Under the pieces are notes generated by a model. That model was not told where the DNA came from and did no database searches. It was given only the letters and a program-made list of their open reading frames with translations. A stretch of 64,000 nucleotides of DNA, from positions 1 to 64,000 of the forward strand of contig NZ_JAFKCZ010000017.1 of the NCBI RefSeq assembly GCF_017255185.1. The letters are read 5' to 3'. Positions 57,893 to 64,000 of this stretch are shown piece after piece. The position numbers were made by a program, and so were the translations under genes. Each line of letters begins with the position of its first letter. The stretch's first letter is position 1. The DNA comes from Parahaliea mediterranea. Its GTDB lineage: Bacteria > Pseudomonadota > Gammaproteobacteria > Pseudomonadales > Halieaceae.

Positions 57893-59044
57893 TCAGGTGG
57901 CCGGCGCTGGTGTTGGCGCGGTCCCCGGGCCGGCCTCCACGATCACCACCGCCCGCAGGCGGCTGCTGCCGAAGCGGCTCATGGCGTTGAAGCTGTCCCG
58001 GGCGATGGGCAGGTGCTGGCAATCCAGCGCGCTGCGCTGGGCGTCCGCGGCCTGTCGGGGATGGGTATCGCCGAGGTCGGGGTCGTGGACATACAGGCAG
58101 CTCTCGTCGAAACCGCTGAGCACCACCCAGTGCGGTGCCTTCATGTTGTCCAGCCGGTAGGTGGAGATCAGGATCAGGATATTGGCGCCGGCCTGGAAGC
58201 GTTCGGTCAGCTGGCCCTGGTCGATATCGGCGTGGCGCACCGGAATCCGGGCCGCCGCGCACTGCTCGACAAACTGCCGGTGCGCGATGCGCATCACCCG
58301 TTTTTTATTCTCGTCCCGCACCCCTTCCAGGAACAGCGGCCCCTCGATATTGATCCAGGCTTCGCTGGCAAAGCCGCGGCGGTGGGCGGCCAGTGCCAGG
58401 CCCAGGGGGTGGCATCCCCCGTGCCCGGAGGTCATGAACACCGTGGTCGCTTCGCGCCACAGCTGGATTTCGTCCTCCGGGCTGGGCCTGTAGCCGCCGG
58501 GCAGGCCGGCCATGGCCATCATCAGCGCCGCCGGGCCGCAGGTAAAGGCGGTGGTCTGCGCCAGCCAGGGCAGGGTGCGGCTGTCGCCGCCCGGGGCGTA
58601 GGGACGGATACACTTTTCCATGCGCAGGGCGCTGCCGTGGTCCTCGTAGTAGTCCTCGTAGCAACCGAACTGCTGGTAACCGAGTTTGCGGTACAGGTTG
58701 ATCGCGGGCTGGTTGTCGCTCGCCACCTCCAGGCGCAGGTACAGGGCGCCGGCGTCCCGGGCGCCCTGTTCCACGGCCTTCAGCAGCGCCCCGGCGACAC
58801 CCCGGCCCCGGGATTGGGGCGCCACCGCCAGGGAGTACAGCCGCGCCAGGCGGGTGCCCCGGCGCAGGGTGACCAGGGCATAGCCCAGCGCCTGCCCCTG
58901 GTCGACGGCCAGCAAAAACACGCGGTCGTGGTGGCGCAGCCAGCGGCGGAAGCTGCGGCGGCTGATGCGGTCGCTGTGGAAACTCTGCGATTCCAGCGCC
59001 AGCAGCTCGGGCAGGTCGGATTCTAGGGCGGGGCGGATATCCAT
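57893..59044 (-). CDS. GNAT acetyltransferase / peptidase C39 fusion protein
   Basis: This 383-residue two-domain protein has a RimI-like GNAT domain (1-145; acetyl-CoA loop QSRGRGVAGALL at 77-88) and a C39-type papain-fold domain (155-365) with Gln163, Cys169 (TCGPAALMM), His305 (PHWVVLSGF) and Asp321 (HDPD), a complete cysteine-protease-like set. Such fusions are known in several Proteobacteria, often near RimK-type ligases; no RimK gene is here. A role in modifying and processing a peptide or protein is likely, but the target is unknown. ATG 59044 begins MDIRPALESDL; the longer reading to 59125 adds a non-conserved N-terminus. Confidence 0.8.
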   Translation of the reverse strand: MDIRPALESDLPELLALESQSFHSDRISRRSFRRWLRHHDRVFLLAVDQGQALGYALVTLRRGTRLARLYSLAVAPQSRGRGVAGALLKAVEQGARDAGALYLRLEVASDNQPAINLYRKLGYQQFGCYEDYYEDHGSALRMEKCIRPYAPGGDSRTLPWLAQTTAFTCGPAALMMAMAGLPGGYRPSPEDEIQLWREATTVFMTSGHGGCHPLGLALAAHRRGFASEAWINIEGPLFLEGVRDENKKRVMRIAHRQFVEQCAAARIPVRHADIDQGQLTERFQAGANILILISTYRLDNMKAPHWVVLSGFDESCLYVHDPDLGDTHPRQAADAQRSALDCQHLPIARDSFNAMSRFGSSRLRAVVIVEAGPGTAPTPAPAT

Positions 59045-59182
59045 GGCCGTGTCGTTGTCTGTGGATACAGGCCGCAGACTATAGCCCGGGGCATGGCGCG
59101 ACAGCCAGAGCCCCCGGCGTGCCAATTATTCACAGTGTGGCGGCCATCGCGCGCGAATCGGGTCGCGGGGGTTAAATACCGC

Positions 59183-59210
59183 TTGCGTTGTGGGGGGGCG
59201 GGTCTAGAAT
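59183..59210 (+). promoter_or_regulatory. Candidate promoter of the speA operon
   Basis: TTGCGT (59183-59188), 16 bp, TAGAAT (59205-59210). The predicted leader of about 85 nt ends with the hairpin CGCGGGGC-CCG-GCCCCGCG (59252-59270), 15 bp before the GGAGG of speA; it could limit ribosome access. The remaining part of the 256-bp gap (59045-59300) shows no gene. Confidence 0.5.
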
Positions 59211-59300
59211 GCTGCCGGTTTGTTTGCGACGACAGAATGCGTCGACGACTTCGCGGGGCCCGGCCCCGCGGCACGGGAGAGCCACGGGAGGATGTTACCC

Positions 59301-61228
59301 ATGCCAGCTGTTGAACCCGAGAATTGGCAGGCGAGCGACAGCGCCGCCCTGTACGGCGTGGACGCCTGGGGCGCCGGCTATTACTCGGTCAATGAGCGCG
59401 GTGAGGTGCAGGTACACGTCGAGCACGAGGGCGCCCCGGTGGCGGTTTCGCTGCTCGACATCGTGCAGGGCATGCGCGCCCGCCACCTGGACATGCCCGC
59501 CGTGCTGCGGGTGCGCAACGTGCTGGACCACCGCATCGCGGTGCTCAACGAGTCCTTCGCCCGCGCCATCCGCGAGGGCGGCTACGGCAATGTCTACCGC
59601 GGCGTGTTCCCGATCAAGGTCAACCAGCAGTGCCATGTGATCGAGGAGATCGCCAACTACGGCCGCCGCTACCACCACGGCTTCGAGGCGGGCAGCAAGG
59701 CGGAGTTGATCATCGCCCTCAGCCAGCTGCGGGACACCGAGAGCCTGGTGGTCTGCAACGGCTACAAGGACGCCGAATTCATCGACCTGGGACTGTACGC
59801 GCGGCGCATGGGCTACCCGGTGTTCTTCGTGCTGGAGTCCCTGCACGAGCTGCGCATGGTGATCGAGCGCAGCCGGCGCCTGCAAATCGCCCCCTTGATT
59901 GGCGTGCGCATGCGCAGCGCGGTGAAGGTCGACGGCCACTGGAGCCAGGACAGCGGCGACCGCTCGATCTTCGGCCTGTCCACCACCGCGCTGTTGCAGG
60001 TGGCGGCTGAACTGCGCGAGGCGGGCATGCTCGACTGCCTGCAGATGCTGCACTGCCACCTGGGTTCCCAGGTGCCGAATATCCGCAACGTGCGCAGCGG
60101 CGTGCTCGAGGCCTGCCAGTTCTACGCCGGGCTGGTGGCCGAGGGGGCGCCGATGGGCTACCTGGATCTGGGCGGCGGCCTGGCGGTGGACTACGAGGGC
60201 GCCAGCGCCAATACCACCCACAGCATGAACTACCAGCTCGACGAGTACTGCGTGAACATCGTGGAGACGGTGCGCGAGACCCTGGACCCGCTGGCCATCG
60301 CGCACCCGGTGCTGGTGTCGGAGTCCGGCCGCGCCACCGTGGCCTATTCCTCCATGCTGCTGTTCAACGTGCTGGACGTGCGCGACTGCCTGCCCGGCCC
60401 GCTGCCGTCGGCGCCGCCGGAGGGCGGCTCGGAGCTGATCGCCCACCTGCTGGAGGTCCTGCAGCGGGTCTGCGCAAAGAACTACCAGGAGTGCTACAAC
60501 GACGCCCTGTTCTACCGCGACGAGCTGCGCGAGCTGTTCCACCGCGGCCAGGCCAGCTTGCGCGACCGGGCCCTGGCGGAGGATCTCTGCCTGGCGGTGC
60601 TGCAGCGCATCAACGCGCTGCTGCCGCAACTCGAGCGCGTGCCGCCGGAGCTGGAGAGCCTGCCGGAGCAGCTCTCCGACATCTACTACGCCAACTTCAG
60701 CCTGTTCCAGTCGCTGCCGGACATCTGGGCGATCGACCAGCTGTTTCCGATCATGCCCATTCACCGCCTGGCCGAATACCCCTCGCGGGAGGCGATCCTG
60801 GCGGATTTGACCTGCGACTGCGACGGGCGCATCGACCGTTTCACGCTGCCCTCGGGGGAGCGCAGCACGCTGCCCCTGCACCCGCTGCGCGAGGGCGAGG
60901 GGGAGGACTACTATATCGGTGTCTTCCTGGTCGGGGCCTACCAGGAGACCCTCGGCGACTTGCACAATCTGTTCGGGGACACCAATGTGGTCAATGTGGC
61001 GGTCAACCCGGACGGCAGTTTCGATTTCGCCCGCGAGTTTCACGGCGACAGCATCGCGGATGTGCTGAGCTACGTCGAATACGAGCCCAAGCACATGCAG
61101 GAGCAGTTCCGCCGGGTGGCGGAAGAGGCGGTGCGCTCGGGCCGCATCAGCGTCGAGGAGCGCCAGCGCATCCTGCAGGCGTTTCGCGACAGCCTGCAGG
61201 GCTACACTTACTTTGAGAAGGAGGGTTC

Positions 61229-61241
<13 letters not shown>
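59301..61241 (+). CDS. speA: Biosynthetic arginine decarboxylase
   Basis: SpeA decarboxylates arginine to agmatine, the first step to putrescine. The 646 residues belong to the fold-III PLP (alanine racemase-like) class; the Schiff-base lysine is K106 in GVFPIKVNQQ, and LDLGGGLAVDYEG and VSESGRATVAYSS are further signatures. ATG 59301 has GGGAGG at 10 nt; an ATG at 59292 directly abuts that site and is too close. The next gene overlaps its end by 13 bp. The agmatine-hydrolysing gene (speB or aguAB) is not in the window. Confidence 0.94.
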
Positions 61242-62449
<1,208 letters not shown>

Positions 62450-62452
62450 GGC

Positions 62453-63628
62453 GTGGAAATCCACCAGTTCACCGATTTCTCGCGCCTGGACACCGCGCGC
62501 CTGCCGTCGCCCTGCTACGTGGTGGACGAGGTGGCGGTGGAGCGCAACCTGCGCATCCTGGCGGGGGTCGCCGAGGCCAGCGGGGCGAAGGTCCTGTCCG
62601 CCCTCAAGGCCTTCAGCATGTGGCACTTCGCGCCCCTGGTGTCGCGCTACCTCAGCGGCACCTGCGCCAGCGGCCTGCACGAGGCGCGGCTCGGCAGGGA
62701 GCACTACGGCGGCGAGGTGCACGTATTCGGCGCCGCCTACAGCGAGCCGGACCTGGCCGAGATCCTGGCCATCGCCGATCACGTGGTGTTCAACAGTTGC
62801 GGCCAGTGGCAGCGCTTTCAGCCCCAGGTGCGCGCGGCGCTGGCGGGGCGGCCCGAGCTGCGTTTCGGCCTGCGCATCAATCCCGAACACTCCGAGGGCG
62901 CGGTGCCGATCTACGACCCCTGCGCCCCGGGCTCGCGCCTGGGCATTCCCCTGTCGCAGCTCGACGAGCGCGCCCTGGAAGGCATCAGCGGGCTGCATTT
63001 CCACACCCTCTGCGAGCAGGATTTCCCGCCGCTTGAGCGCACCCTGGCGGCGGTGGAGGAGCGCTTCGGCCACCTGTTGCCGCGGATGGAGTGGGTGAAC
63101 TTTGGCGGCGGCCACCACATCACCCGGCCCGACTACCAGGTGGATGCCCTGGTGGCGTGCATTCGCGACTTCGCCGCGCGCCACCGGGTGCAGGTCTACC
63201 TGGAACCGGGGGAGGCGGTGGCGATCGGCACCGGGGCGCTGGTCACCACGGTGCTGGACACCACCTGGAACGCCGTCGACCAGGCCATTCTCGACACCTC
63301 GGCCACCTGCCACATGCCGGACGTGCTGGAGATGCCCTACCGGCCGGGCATTCTCGGCGCCGGCGAGCCCGGCGAGCGGGGGTGCGACTACCGCCTGGGC
63401 GGCTTGACCTGCCTGGCGGGCGACGTGATCGGCGACTACAGCTTCGACGCCCCGCTGCAGGTGGGGCAGCGGCTGGTGTTCCAGGACATGGCCCACTACA
63501 CCATGGTCAAGACCACCACCTTCAACGGCACCCGGTTGCCGGCGATCGCGGTGTGGAACTCCCAGACCGACGAGCTGCGGGTGATCCGCGAGTTTGGCTA
63601 CGAGGACTTCCGCGGCCGCTTGTCCTAG
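62453..63628 (+). CDS. nspC: Carboxy(nor)spermidine decarboxylase
   Basis: NspC removes the carboxyl group from carboxyspermidine or carboxynorspermidine to give the polyamine. The 391 residues are of the alanine-racemase-like PLP class, with Schiff-base K52 in LSALKAFSMW and the HHITRPDYQ region near 220. GTG 62453 is preceded by AGGG three bases away, an unusually close site; coupling to the gene in front is likely. The distinction between spermidine and norspermidine cannot be made from sequence alone. REP-like elements follow the stop. Confidence 0.92.
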   Translation: MEIHQFTDFSRLDTARLPSPCYVVDEVAVERNLRILAGVAEASGAKVLSALKAFSMWHFAPLVSRYLSGTCASGLHEARLGREHYGGEVHVFGAAYSEPDLAEILAIADHVVFNSCGQWQRFQPQVRAALAGRPELRFGLRINPEHSEGAVPIYDPCAPGSRLGIPLSQLDERALEGISGLHFHTLCEQDFPPLERTLAAVEERFGHLLPRMEWVNFGGGHHITRPDYQVDALVACIRDFAARHRVQVYLEPGEAVAIGTGALVTTVLDTTWNAVDQAILDTSATCHMPDVLEMPYRPGILGAGEPGERGCDYRLGGLTCLAGDVIGDYSFDAPLQVGQRLVFQDMAHYTMVKTTTFNGTRLPAIAVWNSQTDELRVIREFGYEDFRGRLS

Positions 63629-63637
63629 CCGAAAAGC

Positions 63638-63702
63638 GGCCGAATGAATTCGGCCCTACACAAATTCCGCCCCGCCCCCTGTAGGGCCGAATTCATTCGG
63701 CC
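63638..63702. repeat. Inverted pair of REP-like elements after nspC
   Basis: Two cores identical to those of the 136-277 array occur at 63638-63658 (inverted) and 63682-63702 (direct), separated by 23 bp. Paired, they could form one long hairpin, which would end or stabilise the nspC message. Confidence 0.85.
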
Positions 63703-63737
63703 ATCCCCGCCGAATCCCACCCCCATTCCGGGCCGTC

Positions 63738-64000
63738 TCAATCCGCCGCCTCCGGCCCCGGGTCCAGCTCCCGCACCGGCCGCACCTCGATACTGCCGAT
63801 GCGCGCCGGGGGAATCCTCGCCGCCTTGTCCAGGGCCTCGTTGAGGTCGCGGGCCTCCAGCAGGTAGAAGCCGGCGAGCTGTTCCTTGGTCTCGGCGAAG
63901 GGGCCGTCGGTCACCGAGACCTGGCCGTTGCGCACCCGCACGGTGGTGGCCGTGGCCACCTCCCGCAGCGCGTGTCCGGCGAGAAAATGCCCGCTGTCCT
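63738..64000 (-). CDS. YCII-related (DGPF) domain protein, 5' end outside window
   Basis: The visible 87 residues are the C-terminal part of a YCII/DGPF-type protein of about 115-125 residues; the phrase VTDGPFAETKEQLAGFYLLEARDLNEAL contains the family DGPF motif. The frame stays open to the window end (…DSGHFLAGHALREV), so the GTG at 63959 is not the true start. Members often lie beside sigma-70-like ECF factors, and such a gene might lie to the right. The function is unknown. Confidence 0.78.
   Translation of the reverse strand, partial: DSGHFLAGHALREVATATTVRVRNGQVSVTDGPFAETKEQLAGFYLLEARDLNEALDKAARIPPARIGSIEVRPVRELDPGPEAAD

Overview
The window is GC-rich, densely coded chromosomal DNA from a gammaproteobacterium. 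The run lysR-leuC-leuD-leuB-asd-fimV-truA-trpF-...-accD-folC-SPOR gene-cvpA-purF-metZ follows the Pseudomonas order, with trpBA inserted after trpF as in many beta- and gammaproteobacteria. The same stretch also carries tamAB, glrK-qseG-glrR, a MoxR/DUF58/TgpA set, the carboxyspermidine polyamine route, F420-type LLM oxidoreductases and paired acyl-CoA dehydrogenases. Together these suggest a marine Cellvibrionales-type lineage such as Halieaceae. That placement is inference; no rRNA gene is present. I see no tRNA, insertion sequence, prophage or CRISPR array.

Layout. 1-280: four unrelated perfect palindromes, then a tandem REP-like array whose last copy supplies the stop codon of a short asparaginase. 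268-8.6 kb: asparaginase, polyphosphate:AMP phosphotransferase, the tamA-tamB envelope operon and an OmpA-family lipoprotein. 8.8-15.2 kb: a membrane metal-dependent hydrolase, a class V aminotransferase and a two-gene surface-protein locus (a trimeric-fibre-like protein and a 1026-residue repeat protein with a sortable C-terminus). 15.2-20.6 kb: cupin, pyruvate phosphate dikinase with two HexR-like operators, and two divergent LLM oxidoreductases. 20.6-28 kb: a metallophosphoesterase lipoprotein, two acyl-CoA dehydrogenases, two lipoproteins and an XRE protein with a basic tail. 28-31.6 kb: rlmKL, an intergenic pair of inverted DnaA boxes, a flavodoxin-like protein and a thioesterase. 31.6-49.6 kb: the conserved biosynthetic block for leucine, aspartate-family amino acids, tryptophan, fatty acid, folate, purine and methionine. 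49.6-53.5 kb: moxR-DUF58-tgpA. 53.6-57.8 kb: glrK-qseG-glrR followed by a LuxI-fold acyltransferase gene behind what looks like a GlrR/sigma-54 promoter. 57.9-63.6 kb: a GNAT-peptidase C39 fusion and the speA-CASDH-CASDC polyamine operon. 63.6-64 kb: two more REP-like elements and a YCII-domain gene cut by the window edge.

The most notable signal is the 295-bp region 56872-57166. It contains a TGTC-N10-GACA site, a second near-identical site, an IHF-like site and a -24/-12 promoter, in the order known for GlrR-controlled promoters. Here they sit in front of a protein gene with a LuxI/GNAT fold rather than in front of the small RNA glmY. Other useful signals are two HexR-like operators 53 bp apart upstream of ppdK, an operator centred at about -65 of leuC, a perfect 11-bp inverted repeat made of two DnaA boxes, and palindromes at every convergent gene junction, several of which contain stop codons.
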